Assembly (NCBI RefSeq): GCF_001428895.1
Contig: NZ_LMJA01000031.1
Location: 436,651 to 500,650, forward strand
DNA: 64,000 nt
Direction of reading: 5' to 3'
DNA from: Mycobacterium sp. Root265
GTDB taxonomy: Bacteria; Actinomycetota; Actinomycetes; Mycobacteriales; Mycobacteriaceae
The translations under genes were made by a program, and so were the position numbers. Shown piece after piece: positions 28,101 through 37,815 of this stretch; within the stretch, counting starts at the first letter, position 1, and each line of letters begins with the position of its first letter. The notes beneath the pieces were generated by a model, which was given only the letters and a program-made list of their open reading frames with translations, ran no database searches and was not told the DNA's origin.

Positions 28101-29101
28101 GCACCGGTGCGGCCGACGACGGCGTCGGGATCGGCGTCGGGATCGTCGAGCAGCACCAGCAGGTGCTTGCCCGAGGCCAGTGCGGCGCCGGTGAAGGCGT
28201 CACGCTCGTCCAGCACCGGGGCCAGCAGACCGTGCAGGCCGTCGGCGGTGGTGGCCAGGTACCGGGCCGGGCCGACACCGTCGGCTTTGCCGGGAACGTC
28301 GTTGTGCGGCAGCCACTTCAGCCAGGACCAGTCCGATGCCTCCAAGTCCGGGGCCGCCAGCGCCACCCCGAGCACCGCCGGGTCATGCCAGGTGACCGCC
28401 TGGGCGACCCAGGCGCGCAGGGCGTCACGGACTTCGTCGGGCTCACCCAGCACGGTGATGCGGGAAACCTTGGCCAGGTCGATCCCGGTCGGTGCGTTAC
28501 GCACCGTGCGGTGCACATCGAGCAGACCACGAAGGGTGGTGTGCGCCACCGGTTCCAGGTCGATCTCGTCGGCGGCGTCCTTGACCCGCAGCGTGGTGTT
28601 CAGCGGCACATCGGTCAGCCCGGTCCGCACCACCAGGAAATCGCTGTCGCGGGGGTCGCGCTCCCACTGCCTGCGGGTGCCGGGCACCGCGGCGAGCAGA
28701 TCCGGCTCCGGGTGCGACCACTCCAGTGCCGCACGCTGATCGGCGGCCTGCGCGCGGACGTTGTCCCGCACCACCGACAGGTAGCGCAGGTAGTCGGCGC
28801 GTTCGGCATCGACCTCCTCGGTGCGCAGCTTGTTGTCGGATCCGCGGTAGAGCGCGGTCGCGGCGAGCAGCAGCACGAACGGGAAGAACAGCATCGTCGG
28901 CGAGATCATCCGCATTCCGGTCGCGAACAGCGCCACGATCATGCCCACGATCAGGATGACGATCAAGTACGGCAGCACCCTGCGCAGCAGCGACGGCGGC
29001 ACCAGTCGGGGCAGCGACGGCGGCGCCTCGATGGTGATGGTGCCCTTGCGCGCCTCCGGCGCGGGCAGGCGGCGGCGAGCCTCGAAGATCAAGCGACTCA
29101 T
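25145..29101 (-). CDS. eccC3: ESX-3 FtsK/SpoIIIE-type ATPase EccC3
   Basis: A 1318-residue motor protein (about 1330 in M. tuberculosis). Two N-terminal membrane helices (about residues 40-85) are followed by three FtsK-like ATPase domains. Their Walker A loops are GMTGSGKSQ (about 477), GGPKSGKST (about 827) and GDSRSGKTT (about 1099). EccC recognises the secretion signal of Esx and PE/PPE substrates and powers export. ATG 29101 overlaps the eccB3 stop (TGATG); the upstream 38-residue extension lies within eccB3. Confidence 0.95.
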   Translation of the reverse strand: MSRLIFEARRRLPAPEARKGTITIEAPPSLPRLVPPSLLRRVLPYLIVILIVGMIVALFATGMRMISPTMLFFPFVLLLAATALYRGSDNKLRTEEVDAERADYLRYLSVVRDNVRAQAADQRAALEWSHPEPDLLAAVPGTRRQWERDPRDSDFLVVRTGLTDVPLNTTLRVKDAADEIDLEPVAHTTLRGLLDVHRTVRNAPTGIDLAKVSRITVLGEPDEVRDALRAWVAQAVTWHDPAVLGVALAAPDLEASDWSWLKWLPHNDVPGKADGVGPARYLATTADGLHGLLAPVLDERDAFTGAALASGKHLLVLLDDPDADPDAVVGRTGAAGVTLIHRSAKEPHREQYSDPERPILKIADGKIARWQTGGWQPYVDTADAFSDAQAEHLARRLARWDTNPEQARTAATGATTFTTLFGIPDASALDVAALWAPRHRDEELRVPIGVTATGEPLIFDLKDEAEGGMGPHGLMIGMTGSGKSQTLMSILLSLLTTHSAERLIVIYADFKGEAGADIFRHFPQVVAVISNMAEKRSLADRFADTLRGEVARREQLLKEAGRRVQGSAFNSVTEYEAAIAAGHDLAPIPTLFVVADEFTLMLAEHPEYAELFDYVARKGRSFRIHILFASQTLDVGRIKDIDKNTSYRIGLKVASPSISRQIIGTEDAFQIESGREHKGEGFLVPAPGANPVKFRSTYVDGIYDPPRTGHSVVVHSVPEPQLFTAGWVEPAPDTVIVTGEIEDVPPPRKLIATIGDQLANYGPRAPQLWLPPLEEAIPLVDLLARTEIGERTWRWPLGEIDKPFEMRRDALVFDAGTAAGNLLIHGGPKSGKSTALQTFMLSAAALHAPGEVSFYCLDYGGGQLRAVADLAHVGAVATPLEPELIRRTFAELEQLLRTRQETGARPGSGGYEDGYGEVFLVIDNLYAFSRDNIDTFNTRNPLLARVTELVNAGLSYGIHVVITTPNWLEVPLAMRDGLGLRLELKLNDSHDSNVRVVGALTRPADSVPADQPGRGLTMAAEHFLFAAPDLRDIAVINARHPGEHAPAIRLLPTQLTPAAVGRIYVGPEQVVIGQREEDLRPVAIDFARNPLMMVFGDSRSGKTTLLRHLIRSIRDNSTADQVAFTVIDRRLHLVEEPLFPDNEYTPNIDRITPAMLGLSALIKHRRPPAGLSSEDLRRWSFEGQTHYLIIDDVDQIPDGPAVSGPYAGQRPWSPLLGLLAEAGDLGLRVIVTARASGSAHAVMTAPLLRRLNDLQATTVMLSGSPADGGKLRGMRFSRLPAGRAMLLGDSEEATYVQLVNPLVPEEVSPAGTNGKEYS

Positions 29102-30648
29102 CAGTTTTCTCCCTCGCGGCCGGACGCGACCGCGGACGACACGGCATCGTGCGCGACGAGCGCATCCGCCCTGGAAAGAGTGGGTCCGGCCGCGAACTGG
29201 GTGAGCACCGACCACGGCACTGCCAGGGGCGGCGGCGTCAGACCCAGCGCAGTAACGGTTTTGGCGTCACCGGAGGCATCCACGCCGTACCGGACGCCGG
29301 TGTCGCTGACCCAGAAGGCCGATCCGGCGGGTGGTGCGCCGGCATCGGATCCGACGGATTGCACGAAATAACCGCTACCGGGGGCGAGCGCAACCCGGTT
29401 GGCGGTCGATCCGCCGCCGGCGCCGACCAGGTCCACGGTGCGCAACCCGTCGGGCAGCGGCAGCGCGGCACCGGCGAGCAGGCTCAGCGAGCTCTCGGTC
29501 GCGTCGGCAGGCTTGGACCAGTGGGCGCAGGTGACCGGCGCCGGACCGGGCTCGACCAGGGTGACCTCATCGGCGGGGTAGGCGTTGGTGTCGATACCCC
29601 CGACGACCGGCAGCTTCGCCACGTCGTCGGCACCCAGGCGTGGCGGCTGCTGCAGCCCATAGGAATTGGAGTTCCGCAGGATCGCGGCCAGCACCGGCGA
29701 CACCTGCTGCAGGCCGTCGGCGTGCACCGCGAAGTAACGGATCGTGTTGTCGGCTTCATAGGCGGCGACGACGGCTCCGACCGGGGCCGGGACCGGCAGG
29801 GCGAAGCGCGGTGGCTCACCCGCGCCGGGCAGCGCCGGGGCGACCAGCGGAGCGGACTCCGGGATGGCGTTGAACAGGCCGGGCGCGATCACGCGCGGTG
29901 CGGGGATGTCGGTGCCCAGCCCGAGGGCGTCGGTGACGGCCCGGTTGCCCAGGTCGATGGGGCTGCGTTTGCCATTCCACAGCAGCCAGGTGCCGGAGTG
30001 CACGCCGCCGACGTTCTGCACCAGGACCGCGCGGTCATCGGGCAGCGCGGTGGCCCGCTCGCCCTGCTCGTCCGGGGTACCGGCGATCACGGTGACGCCG
30101 GTGGCGCTGCCGGTGACGGCGTCGCACACCGTCCAGTTGGCGTCACGAGAGGTGTTCTGCACCATTCGTTCCGGGGCGCCGGGAATGCCGATGAGGTTGC
30201 CACGGGCGAACTTGTCGATCTCGCTGCTCTTCACCGTGGTCGGGTTGTCGGCCTGGCCGGCGATCAGCCGGGCCGAGGTGAGGTTCAGCGCCGGGTGCAC
30301 CACGTCACCGATGCGCACATACAGTGCGGAGGTGTCGCGGTCGGCCAGGATGGTCGAGCTTCCCGCGTCTCCGCCGGGGCGGATCAGGGAGAACACGAAG
30401 CAGCCTGCGACGACGGTGACCGATACCAGGGCGCCCACGAGCACCGCGCGGTTCTGGGTGCGCAGCGGGTCGACGAGCATCCGGGTGTCGTGCAGCGCAA
30501 CGCCGGATGCGATGCGGCGCATGACGAATCGCCAGCCCGAGACCTGGTGACGGGTGACGAAGCCGCGACGGTAGGCGACACGGTCGGGGTTCTCGTTGAC
30601 CGGTGTGCGCGAGGTGAACTCGCGACGGTCCTCTGGCGTCTCACTCAT
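29101..30648 (-). CDS. eccB3: ESX-3 membrane protein EccB3
   Basis: A 515-residue protein (538 in M. tuberculosis). The cytosolic N-terminus contains [20 protein letters not shown], an EccB hallmark. A single membrane helix ([20 protein letters not shown]) is followed by a large periplasmic domain with paired cysteines (VCDA and VTCAHW). EccB forms the periplasmic part of the ESX complex. It overlaps eccA3 by ATGA at 30645-30648. Confidence 0.93.
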   Translation of the reverse strand: MSETPEDRREFTSRTPVNENPDRVAYRRGFVTRHQVSGWRFVMRRIASGVALHDTRMLVDPLRTQNRAVLVGALVSVTVVAGCFVFSLIRPGGDAGSSTILADRDTSALYVRIGDVVHPALNLTSARLIAGQADNPTTVKSSEIDKFARGNLIGIPGAPERMVQNTSRDANWTVCDAVTGSATGVTVIAGTPDEQGERATALPDDRAVLVQNVGGVHSGTWLLWNGKRSPIDLGNRAVTDALGLGTDIPAPRVIAPGLFNAIPESAPLVAPALPGAGEPPRFALPVPAPVGAVVAAYEADNTIRYFAVHADGLQQVSPVLAAILRNSNSYGLQQPPRLGADDVAKLPVVGGIDTNAYPADEVTLVEPGPAPVTCAHWSKPADATESSLSLLAGAALPLPDGLRTVDLVGAGGGSTANRVALAPGSGYFVQSVGSDAGAPPAGSAFWVSDTGVRYGVDASGDAKTVTALGLTPPPLAVPWSVLTQFAAGPTLSRADALVAHDAVSSAVASGREGEN

Positions 30649-32483
30649 TTCTGCGGCACCGAAAGCCCGAGCCCACGCAGCAGCGGGGCGGCCGAGCGGC
30701 TCACGTCGTCGGCGGTGATCGCCATCAACTCTTCATCGGTGAAGTCGTCGGAATCTGAGTGGTCCAATCGGTATTCGCGCTCCTCTTCGGAACGCTCGAC
30801 AAGGTTTCGGACGAACCGGCCGTTGCCCGCGATATCAAGGCTGCGCCGCGCGGTGCCGGTGGCATCCGGGGTGGTGCTGGCGGCCAGATGGGCGAACAGT
30901 GCCTCCATCTCGTCGTGGGCGACCTGTTCGAAGACGCTGTCGCGCTTCTCGGCCATCCGGGTCGCCATCTCGACGAGTTCCGGTGCGCTGTAGGACGGGA
31001 AGTCGATGCTGCGGGTGAAGCGGGATCGCAGACCTTCGTTGGTGTCCAGGAAGCGGTCCAGGTCGGCCCGGTAGCCGGCGACGATGACGACCAACCGGTC
31101 GCGGTCGTTCTCCATCCTGGCCAGCAGGGTGTCGATGGCCACCAGGCCGAAGTCGTTCTTGGCGCCGGTGGACACCAGGGCGTACGCCTCGTCGAGGAAC
31201 AGCACGCCGTCCAACGCGCTGTCGATGATGGCGTTGGTCTTGGCCTCGGTCTCGCCGATGTGCTGGCCGATGAGGTCGGCACGGTGCACTTCGCGGACCG
31301 TCTCCTTCTTCAGAAGTCCGAGCCCGCAGTAGATCTTGGCGACCACCCGGGCGATGGTGGTCTTACCGGTTCCCGGCGGACCGGCGAAGACCAGGTGGTT
31401 GGTGCGCTGGGCCACGGTCAGCCCGCGTTCCTGGCGCCGGATCGACATGGCCACCGAACTTTTAAGGCGTGCGACCTGATACTTGACCTCTTCGAGGCCG
31501 ATGAATTCGGCGAGTTCGGCCTCCGCCTCGATGAGCAGGTGCGCCTTGCGTTCCTTGGCACCCGGGTCCACGAAGTCGGACTCCCCCGGCTCGGTCGCGG
31601 GGTCCCACGGATTGCTGCGGGCCTCGATCCGCGCAGCGGTGGTGGTGTCCAGCCCGAATGACTGGTCCGACAATGCCTCTTCCACCCCGGCATGCTCGGG
31701 GTTGGCGGCGTACAACTCAGCCAGCACGTCGGCGGCCTCGTCGTCCTCGCCCTGCGCCCGCAGGCACAGCCCCTTCACCAGACCACCGTCGACGGCGGCG
31801 ACCGGGACGGGACCCTCCGGGTTCTCCAGGTGCGACAGCGCGGGGGCGAACATTCCCAGGTTTGCCAGCGCGATGGCCAGCGTCACCCGGGCGGCGTGGG
31901 CGTAGTGCTCGTCGAGCTTGGGGTCGTTGACCACCGGGGTGAGCGTGCGCACCACATCCGACCAGCGCCGGCTGCGGTGATAGAGGGCCACCCGGACCCA
32001 GCGCGCCTGCAGCCAGGCGGGACGGCGTGAGATCAGTTCCCCGACAAGCTGATCGGCGTCGGCGAAGTCACCGGCCTCGCCCAGTGTGGCGGCATAGGCC
32101 AACACGATATCGTCGCGGCTGGTCGCGCGAAACTGCAGGTACAGTCCTGTGTCGTAGGTGAATCCGAGATCCTCGGCGCCCAGGTCGATTTCGCGGGTGA
32201 GCGCGCCGAGGGTGCCCAGGGTGCGCCAGATGGTGGTGATGACGCGGCCGGCGTTCTCGCCTGCGCCGGCGGCCGCCAGTCCGATCCAGGCGTCGCACTG
32301 TTCGCGGGCGATCCGGGTCAGCTCGGTGAACCCTGACCGCGCGGCGGCCAGGTCCGCGGGCCGCTGCCGGTCGTTGACCGACAGGCCCAGCGATCGACAA
32401 CAGGTCGCGAACCTGTTCACCACGTCGCGATCGACGCGGGTTCCCCCTACGCTCGAGGTGAGCGTGTCACTGACCGTGTCCAT
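30645..32483 (-). CDS. eccA3: ESX-3 AAA+ ATPase EccA3
   Basis: A 612-residue cytosolic CbxX/CfqX-type ATPase, first gene of the ESX-3 operon. The N-terminal TPR-like domain (1 to about 280) is followed by the AAA+ domain with Walker A FAGPPGTGKTTIARV (about residue 368), Walker B VLFLDEAYAL and sensor region GYRADLDRFLDTNEGL. EccA is thought to act on PE/PPE-EspG complexes. ATG 32483 lacks a strong ribosome site. Its promoter region contains IdeR-type boxes, so expression is expected to rise under iron limitation. Confidence 0.94.
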   Translation of the reverse strand: MDTVSDTLTSSVGGTRVDRDVVNRFATCCRSLGLSVNDRQRPADLAAARSGFTELTRIAREQCDAWIGLAAAGAGENAGRVITTIWRTLGTLGALTREIDLGAEDLGFTYDTGLYLQFRATSRDDIVLAYAATLGEAGDFADADQLVGELISRRPAWLQARWVRVALYHRSRRWSDVVRTLTPVVNDPKLDEHYAHAARVTLAIALANLGMFAPALSHLENPEGPVPVAAVDGGLVKGLCLRAQGEDDEAADVLAELYAANPEHAGVEEALSDQSFGLDTTTAARIEARSNPWDPATEPGESDFVDPGAKERKAHLLIEAEAELAEFIGLEEVKYQVARLKSSVAMSIRRQERGLTVAQRTNHLVFAGPPGTGKTTIARVVAKIYCGLGLLKKETVREVHRADLIGQHIGETEAKTNAIIDSALDGVLFLDEAYALVSTGAKNDFGLVAIDTLLARMENDRDRLVVIVAGYRADLDRFLDTNEGLRSRFTRSIDFPSYSAPELVEMATRMAEKRDSVFEQVAHDEMEALFAHLAASTTPDATGTARRSLDIAGNGRFVRNLVERSEEEREYRLDHSDSDDFTDEELMAITADDVSRSAAPLLRGLGLSVPQK

Positions 32484-32528
32484 ATGTCATTCGCAAAGAA
32501 GCACACGCCCCCCTGCCGTCTCCTTTGG

Positions 32529-32577
32529 TATGGCTAGGCTAACTCCGCCGAAGTTAGCATTGCATTAACTAACCTGT
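32529..32577 (-). promoter_or_regulatory. Two IdeR iron-box-like sites upstream of eccA3
   Basis: Against the IdeR consensus TTAGGTTAGGCTAACCTAA, the 19-mer at 32529-32547 (core CTAGGCTAAC) matches 12 positions, nine of them contiguous. The 19-mer at 32559-32577 (containing CTAACCT) matches 10. They lie 46 and 76 bases upstream of eccA3. A GTTAG/CTAAC inverted repeat spans 32553-32573. IdeR repression of ESX-3 by iron is established in mycobacteria. I see no clear Zur box. Confidence 0.75.
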
Positions 32578-32715
32578 CGAGACGTTCGGGGTCGGCCGGG
32601 ACCGTGACGGCGCTCACCGCGTGCCACGAATCCAGTGACCGCGGACGGTTAAGGGCAGCCGGCGTGGTTGACCTCGGCTGATGCGATTTTCAGCAAATGG
32701 GGCCCGGCGTGGACG

Positions 32716-33594
32716 TCAGACCAGCGGACGGCCGGTGCGGATGCGCCAGTCCAGATCCTTGAGTAACACATTGAAGGGGAACTGGCGGAGCGCGCCGGGT
32801 ATCACGTTGTTGACCACGCGCAGCGCCCTCATCAGCCGGTCGAAGCGGCGCTGACGCTTCAGATCCCAGGGCAACCGCATCTCCTCACGGAACCGCTGGG
32901 GCAGGAAGCCGGTGGTGATCAGCCCAGCGGTGTCCTCATGCAGTCGCTGCAGGCGGCCGGGGAGCCGCAGACCGCGCAGCCGGCCCACCGCGATCGGATA
33001 CAGATATTCGCGAATGGTGTCGTCGATGTGCACCTTGTCCAGCTGTTCCTGCCAGTACTTGTCGAAGGCGGCGCGGTCGGCGGGCCACATCTCGGGGGGA
33101 ACCTGCAGGGTGGTGCCCAGCGTCATCCCGTCCAGGTAATGCTTGTCGGCGGTCTCGTCGTCCATCTCCCCGACGAACATCCGCTGGATGTCGACCGAAC
33201 CCTTGTAGAGGCAGGCAGCCACCCACATCTGCAGGTCCTTGTCGAAGGCGTTGTATTGCACGGGGCTCTCCGGGGTGGAGCGCACCTGGGCGTGCGCCGT
33301 GTTCACCGCGCGCCGGAAGGCGGCCTTCTGCTGGTCGGTGCCCCGGCCCGCGACGGCCAGGTAGGTGAAGGTGGTGCGGGCGCGCTTGACGGGATGACGG
33401 TCCACGCGACCGCTCTCGACCGTGCTCTCCTGCACGCCGTAACCGACACCGGGGCGGGCGAGTTGCATGACCACGTTCGCCGGACCCGCCAGCAGCGCAA
33501 CCCCCATGAGCCCGTCATCGACGGTGGCGCCCCAGCGTGGCCGGCGGGTCGGCACGCCGGCGGTCTGGCTGATCGGACGTTCGGTGATCGTCAT
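32716..33594 (-). CDS. Oxygenase MpaB family protein (DUF2236)
   Basis: A 292-residue protein of the DUF2236/MpaB family, a haem-type oxygenase fold. Conserved pieces are VMQLARPGVGYGV, HPVKRARTTFTYLA, WVAACLYKGSVD and YLDGMTLGTTLQVPPEMWP. The actual reaction is unknown. ATG 33594 has AGAGGTG at suitable spacing, preferred to the GTG at 33600. It corresponds by position and length to M. tuberculosis Rv0276 and is divergent from a TetR (Rv0275c-like). The genes found between Rv0276 and eccA3 in M. tuberculosis are absent here. Confidence 0.75.
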   Translation of the reverse strand: MTITERPISQTAGVPTRRPRWGATVDDGLMGVALLAGPANVVMQLARPGVGYGVQESTVESGRVDRHPVKRARTTFTYLAVAGRGTDQQKAAFRRAVNTAHAQVRSTPESPVQYNAFDKDLQMWVAACLYKGSVDIQRMFVGEMDDETADKHYLDGMTLGTTLQVPPEMWPADRAAFDKYWQEQLDKVHIDDTIREYLYPIAVGRLRGLRLPGRLQRLHEDTAGLITTGFLPQRFREEMRLPWDLKRQRRFDRLMRALRVVNNVIPGALRQFPFNVLLKDLDWRIRTGRPLV

Positions 33595-33665
33595 TGACAC
33601 CTCTGTGGATGAAAGTGAGAACGAATGTTTCCTGATATTGCCTCGCCCATCGGACGGGTGTCAAG

Positions 33666-34289
33666 ATGGACGATATGACGCAGCTCCGGCCCTACCGCGG
33701 CGTTGCGGCGCCGCAGCGATTGGCCGAGCGGCGCCGCCGCTTCCTGGAAGCCGGCCTGGACCTCCTCGGCGAGACCTACGACGAACTCACGGTGCGGGCC
33801 ATCTGCCGGCAGTCCGGTATCGCCACCCGCCATTTCTACGAGGCGTTCGCCGACAAGGACGAGTTCGTCGCGGCGGTTTTCGACTCGGTGATCGGCGAGA
33901 TCGCCAGCACCACCCAGGCGGCGGTCGCGGCCGTCCCACCACCGGAACAGAACCGGGCCGGCATCACCAACCTGGTGCGGACCATCGGCGATGACGCGCG
34001 GATCGGCAGGCTGCTGTTCGATCCGCAGTTGTCCAACGCAATTCTGGTGCGCAAGCGGGCCGAGCTGGGCGGGTTCTTCGCCGTGCTGGCCGGCCAGCAC
34101 GCGCAGACCGTGCTGGCCCGCGAGGACAGCGACGAGATCAAGGCGATCGCGCACTTCATCGTCGGCGGGGTCAACCAGACCATCCACGGGTGGCTCACCG
34201 GGGCTATCGCGCTGACCCGCGACGAGCTGATCGAGCTACTGACCGCCTTGCTGAATACGTTCCCCGACCCTCGGCGGGCAGGAGTGTAG
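33666..34289 (+). CDS. TetR family regulator (Rv0275c-like)
   Basis: A 207-residue repressor. The helix-turn-helix is in LTVRAICRQSGIATRHFYEA (about residues 40-60), ending in the TetR-typical FYEAFADKDEFVAAVF. It is divergent from the DUF2236 gene with 71 bases between starts, so it probably controls that gene and itself. An ATG at 33675 (MTQLRP) is an alternative start. The ligand is unknown. Confidence 0.82.
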   Translation: MDDMTQLRPYRGVAAPQRLAERRRRFLEAGLDLLGETYDELTVRAICRQSGIATRHFYEAFADKDEFVAAVFDSVIGEIASTTQAAVAAVPPPEQNRAGITNLVRTIGDDARIGRLLFDPQLSNAILVRKRAELGGFFAVLAGQHAQTVLAREDSDEIKAIAHFIVGGVNQTIHGWLTGAIALTRDELIELLTALLNTFPDPRRAGV

Positions 34290-34341
34290 CGACCCGGGAA
34301 ATCGGTCGGCGGGCAGGACCTGGCGAAAACGAGCGGCAGTT

Positions 34342-34917
34342 CTAGACCACTGCGCGCGGCCGCCGGTCGGCGGCGGTCTTGGGCACCGTGGTGGTGTCGG
34401 CCTCGGTGAACTCCTTGATCCAGCAGGCGAACTCCAGTGTGATGCCGTCCGGGTCCTGGAAATAGAAGGAGCGCACGTACACACCCGGATGCAACGTCGG
34501 CGAGGCCTGCCATTCGCTCTCGTCGTGGTTGAGCACCGGCCCGACGCGCACGCCCTTGGCCTTCAGCTTCTCCCGGTACTCGTCGAACTTCTCGGCGGGC
34601 ACGTGGAAGGCGAGGTGGTTCATGGTGGTCACCGCGCTGGTGATCTCCCCGAGGCCCGGCAGCGCGACCGGCGCGGATACACCGGGGATGCCGTCCGGGG
34701 CGTCGGTGAACCAGAAGAAGGCCACGCAATCGCCGTTACCGGCATCGAAGAAGAAGTGCTGCCCCATCCCGCCGGGTAGATCTAGCGACTTGATCAGCGG
34801 CATGCCGAGCACGCCGGAGTAGAAGTCGACGGTGCGCTGCATGTCCGAGCACACCAGTGCAACGTGGTTGATACCCCCGAGGGTGAACTCGGAGTTGGGG
34901 TTGTCGGGCTTGATCAT
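34342..34917 (-). CDS. VOC (glyoxalase/dioxygenase superfamily) protein (Rv0274-like)
   Basis: A 191-residue vicinal-oxygen-chelate protein. The first beta-alpha-beta module has GINHVALVCSDMQRTVDFYS; the second starts MNHLAFHVPAEKFDEYREKL and ends SFYFQDPDGITLEFACW, with His and Glu as likely metal ligands. It could be a dioxygenase, glyoxalase or epimerase. ATG 34917 has AGGAG six bases upstream. It is divergent from the TetR at 35035, with a striking inverted repeat between them that probably controls both. Confidence 0.8.
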   Translation of the reverse strand: MIKPDNPNSEFTLGGINHVALVCSDMQRTVDFYSGVLGMPLIKSLDLPGGMGQHFFFDAGNGDCVAFFWFTDAPDGIPGVSAPVALPGLGEITSAVTTMNHLAFHVPAEKFDEYREKLKAKGVRVGPVLNHDESEWQASPTLHPGVYVRSFYFQDPDGITLEFACWIKEFTEADTTTVPKTAADRRPRAVV

Positions 34918-34926
34918 GGCTCTCCT

Positions 34927-34950
34927 GGGGCGAGCGGAGCGACGGGGAAA
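34927..34950. repeat. GGGGCGAGCGGAGCGACGGG repeat, copy 2
   Basis: A shorter copy of the element seen at 13248-13282, lying just upstream of the VOC gene start in the divergent promoter region. Both copies share GGGGCGAGCG and GGAGCGACGGGG. Confidence 0.55.
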
Positions 34951-34976
34951 GGCTTGTGCAGCTCTGGCGCAGATCT

Positions 34977-35006
34977 GAATCTGAATCTAACATCAGATTC
35001 AGATTC
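34977..35006. promoter_or_regulatory. Operator: 12-bp perfect inverted repeat of GAATCT hexamers
   Basis: GAATCTGAATCT at 34977-34988 is mirrored exactly by AGATTCAGATTC at 34995-35006, with a 6-base spacer. Each arm is itself a direct repeat of a hexamer, so four GAATCT half-sites are present. It sits midway between the VOC gene and the TetR gene, as expected for a TetR autoregulatory operator binding two dimers. Confidence 0.7.
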
Positions 35007-35034
35007 GATCAACGAACTCCGGGGAAAGGGTTCC

Positions 35035-35658
35035 GTGACCGCACGGGTAGAGCTGCCCACCGCACGCGGGCGTCAGACACAGGCCGCCATCGACGCGGCA
35101 GCACGAACGGTTATCGCGCGCAAGGGAATTCTGGCCACCACCATCGCCGATATCGCCGCCGAGGCGGGCCGTTCCACCGCGTCGTACTACAACTATTACG
35201 ACTCCAAGGAGGCGATGGTCCGGGAGTGGGCCGTCCGATTCCGCGATGAGGCCCGCGAACGCGCCATGGCCGCCGCCGAACCCGGTCTCACCGATGCCGA
35301 GCGCGCACACGCCGCCGCCGCCGCGCACTGGAACACCTATCGACACCGGCTCGCCGAGATCATCGCCGTTTCGCAATTGGCCACGGTCAACGACGATTTC
35401 GCGCAGTACTGGGCCGACATCTGCGCCCTGCCGATCGCCCTGGTCACCAAGATGGTCCAGCGGGCCCAGCGCAAAGGCTGCTGCGCAGGCGATGACGCGC
35501 ACCTGATCGCCGTCGCCCTGGTGTCGATGCTGAACCAGTTCTGCTACACCCAACTCTCGGGTACCGGAGCCCAGACCGCCGACGACGACGCCTGCGTCGC
35601 CACCCTGGCCGCGATCTTTCACCGGACGATCTATCACAAGGAGATTGCGCAGTCATGA
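35035..35658 (+). CDS. TetR family regulator (Rv0273c-like)
   Basis: A 207-residue repressor. The HTH is TTIADIAAEAGRSTASYYNY (about residues 36-55) followed by YDSKEAMVREW. The GTG at 35035 has GGGGAAAGGG just upstream and is chosen over a frame opening at 34864 inside the VOC gene. Its probable operator is the GAATCT inverted repeat at 34977-35006. It overlaps the next hydrolase by ATGA, so repressor and hydrolase form one transcript. Confidence 0.83.
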   Translation: MTARVELPTARGRQTQAAIDAAARTVIARKGILATTIADIAAEAGRSTASYYNYYDSKEAMVREWAVRFRDEARERAMAAAEPGLTDAERAHAAAAAHWNTYRHRLAEIIAVSQLATVNDDFAQYWADICALPIALVTKMVQRAQRKGCCAGDDAHLIAVALVSMLNQFCYTQLSGTGAQTADDDACVATLAAIFHRTIYHKEIAQS

Positions 35659-36788
35659 CGTCGAAAGGCCCGACGCCGGGGGTCACCCGGGAATTCGTCG
35701 GAACGGACTCCCCGACCGCGCGCCGCGCCGGCGCCGGCGGGCACCCGTGCCAGGGTCTGTATCACCGCGGGGTCGGCCGCAAACCCAAGGTCGCGGTGAT
35801 CGCCACGCACTATCAAATCGACTTCTCCGAGCACTATCTCGCCGATTACCTGGCCACCCGCGGGATCGGGTTCCTCGGGTGGAACACCCGCTTCCGGGGT
35901 TTCGAGAGCACCTTCCTGCTGGACCATGCGCTGGTCGACATCGGCGTCGGGGTGCGCTGGCTGCGGGAGACACAGGGCATCGAAACCGTGGTGCTGCTGG
36001 GCAATTCCGGTGGCGGCTCCCTGATGGCGGCCTATCAGGCCCAGGCTGTGCACCACCACGTCACCCCGCTCGACGGGATGCGCCCGGCGGCGGGTCTCAC
36101 CGACCTGCCCGCGGCCGACGGCTACGTGGCCAGCGCCGCGCACCCCGGCCGTCCCGATGTGCTCACCGCGTGGATGGACGCCTCGGTCACCGACGAGAAT
36201 GACGCGCTGGCCACCGATCCCGACCTCGACCTGTTCGGCGCGCGCAACGGCCCGCCCTACTCGAGCGACTTCATCGCCCGCTACCGCGCCGCGCAGATCG
36301 CCCGCAACGAGGCCATCACCGACTGGGCGGAGGCCGAGCTCACCCGCGTGCGAGCCGCCGGGTTTTCGGACCGGCCGTTCACCGTGCTGCGCACCTGGGC
36401 GGATCCGCGGATGGTCGATCCTGCACTGGAACCGACGAGGCGTCAGGCCAACATGTGTTACGCCGGACCCCCGGTCAAGGCCAACCGGTCCGCCTACGGC
36501 ATCGCAGCCGCGTGCACGCTGCGCAACTGGATCGGCATGTGGAGCCTGCGGCACGCCCAGACCCGGGCCGAACCTCATCTGGCGCTCATCGACTGCCCGG
36601 CGCTGGTCATCAACGCCGACCAGGACACCGGCGTCTACCCCTCGGACGCCCAGCGCATCCACGACGCCCTGGGTAGCGACGACAAGGCGCTGTTGTCGAT
36701 CGACACCGACCACTACTTCACCACGCCGGGTGCGCGCAGCGAGCAGGCCGATACCATCGCCAAGTGGATCGCGAAACGGTGGCGCTGA
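35655..36788 (+). CDS. Alpha/beta hydrolase family protein (Rv0272c-like)
   Basis: A 377-residue protein, the length I recall for M. tuberculosis Rv0272c. The nucleophile elbow is VVLLGNSGGGSLMAAYQ (GNSGG), and the C-terminal IDCPALVINADQDTGVYPSD and SIDTDHYF supply the likely acid and histidine. The substrate is unknown. The start overlaps the TetR stop (ATGA). The 3' end overlaps the hydroxyacid dehydrogenase start by 10 bases. Confidence 0.75.
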   Translation: MTSKGPTPGVTREFVGTDSPTARRAGAGGHPCQGLYHRGVGRKPKVAVIATHYQIDFSEHYLADYLATRGIGFLGWNTRFRGFESTFLLDHALVDIGVGVRWLRETQGIETVVLLGNSGGGSLMAAYQAQAVHHHVTPLDGMRPAAGLTDLPAADGYVASAAHPGRPDVLTAWMDASVTDENDALATDPDLDLFGARNGPPYSSDFIARYRAAQIARNEAITDWAEAELTRVRAAGFSDRPFTVLRTWADPRMVDPALEPTRRQANMCYAGPPVKANRSAYGIAAACTLRNWIGMWSLRHAQTRAEPHLALIDCPALVINADQDTGVYPSDAQRIHDALGSDDKALLSIDTDHYFTTPGARSEQADTIAKWIAKRWR

Positions 36789-37729
36789 GAGTTCTCGCCC
36801 ACTTCACCCCCGGCCAGAAAGTACTCGATCTCGTTGCCGCAGAATCGGATTGGCTGCACGTTCGGTGGTGCGCCGAGGACGATGACACCACCCTGGAGCG
36901 CGAGCTGCCCGACGCCGAGGTGATCTGGCATGTGCTGCGACCGCTGTCGGCCGGCGATCTGGAGCTCGCAGTGAACTGCCGGCTGGTGCACAAGCTGGGC
37001 GCCGGGGTGAACACCATCGACGTCGACGCGGCGACACGCTGCGGTATCGCGGTCGCGAACATGCCCGGAGCGAACGCCCCGTCGGTCACCGAGGGCACCC
37101 TGCTGCTGATGCTCGCCGCGCTGCGCCGGTTGCCCGTCCTGGACCGCGCCACCCGCGAGGGCCGGGGCTGGCCGTCGGATCCGAGTCTCGGTGAGACGGT
37201 CCGCGACATCGGCGGGTGCACGGTCGGGCTGGTCGGCTACGGCAATATCGCCAAGCAGGTCGAGACGGTGCTGAGGACGCTGGGCGCGCGGGTGCTGCAC
37301 ACCAGCACCCGCGACGACGGCCACCCCGACTGGCGGCCGCTGCCGGCACTGCTCGCGGGAAGCGACATCGTCTCGCTGCACCTACCACTCACCTCGGCGA
37401 CCCGGCACCTGATCGACAAGGACGCGATGGCGCTGATGAAACCCGACGCCGTGCTCGTCAACACCGCGCGCGGGCCGATCGTCGACGAGGAAGCACTGGC
37501 CGCGGCGCTGCGGGAGGGCCGCCTGGCCGCCGCCGGGCTGGACGTCTTCTCCACCGAACCGGTCGAGCCCGGCAATCCGCTGCTCGGCCTGGACAACGTG
37601 GTGCTGACGCCACATGTCACCTGGTACACGGTCGACACCATGCGCCGCTATCTGGAGGTCGCGGTGGACAACTGTCGCCGGTTGCGGGGCGGCCGGGAGT
37701 TGGCCAACGTGGTAAACCAAGTCAGCTAG
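36779..37729 (+). CDS. D-isomer-specific 2-hydroxyacid dehydrogenase
   Basis: A 316-residue NAD(P)-dependent oxidoreductase. The Rossmann motif is VGLVGYGNIAKQVE (GxGxxx); catalytic residues are the Arg in NTARGPIVDEEAL, the Glu in FSTEPVEPGNPL and the His in LTPHVTWYT. It would interconvert a 2-hydroxy acid and its 2-oxo acid. GTG 36779 overlaps the preceding gene and is preferred to the GTG at 36764, since the fold starts right after it. It looks inserted between the Rv0272c-like gene and fadE6, compared with the M. tuberculosis order. Confidence 0.82.
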   Translation: MALRVLAHFTPGQKVLDLVAAESDWLHVRWCAEDDDTTLERELPDAEVIWHVLRPLSAGDLELAVNCRLVHKLGAGVNTIDVDAATRCGIAVANMPGANAPSVTEGTLLLMLAALRRLPVLDRATREGRGWPSDPSLGETVRDIGGCTVGLVGYGNIAKQVETVLRTLGARVLHTSTRDDGHPDWRPLPALLAGSDIVSLHLPLTSATRHLIDKDAMALMKPDAVLVNTARGPIVDEEALAAALREGRLAAAGLDVFSTEPVEPGNPLLGLDNVVLTPHVTWYTVDTMRRYLEVAVDNCRRLRGGRELANVVNQVS

Positions 37730-37815
37730 GCCACTGGTGTGGCCCCTGTCACCGCGGGGTACCCTCGAAACCCAACCGACCGGTTAATAGGGAAGTTGCC
37801 CCATGGAGGTTAAGC

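Noticed and set aside
32484-32715. Possible extra gene between eccA3 and the DUF2236 gene
   Set aside because: No open frame with a ribosome site; the region contains IdeR boxes and otherwise nothing I could recognise.
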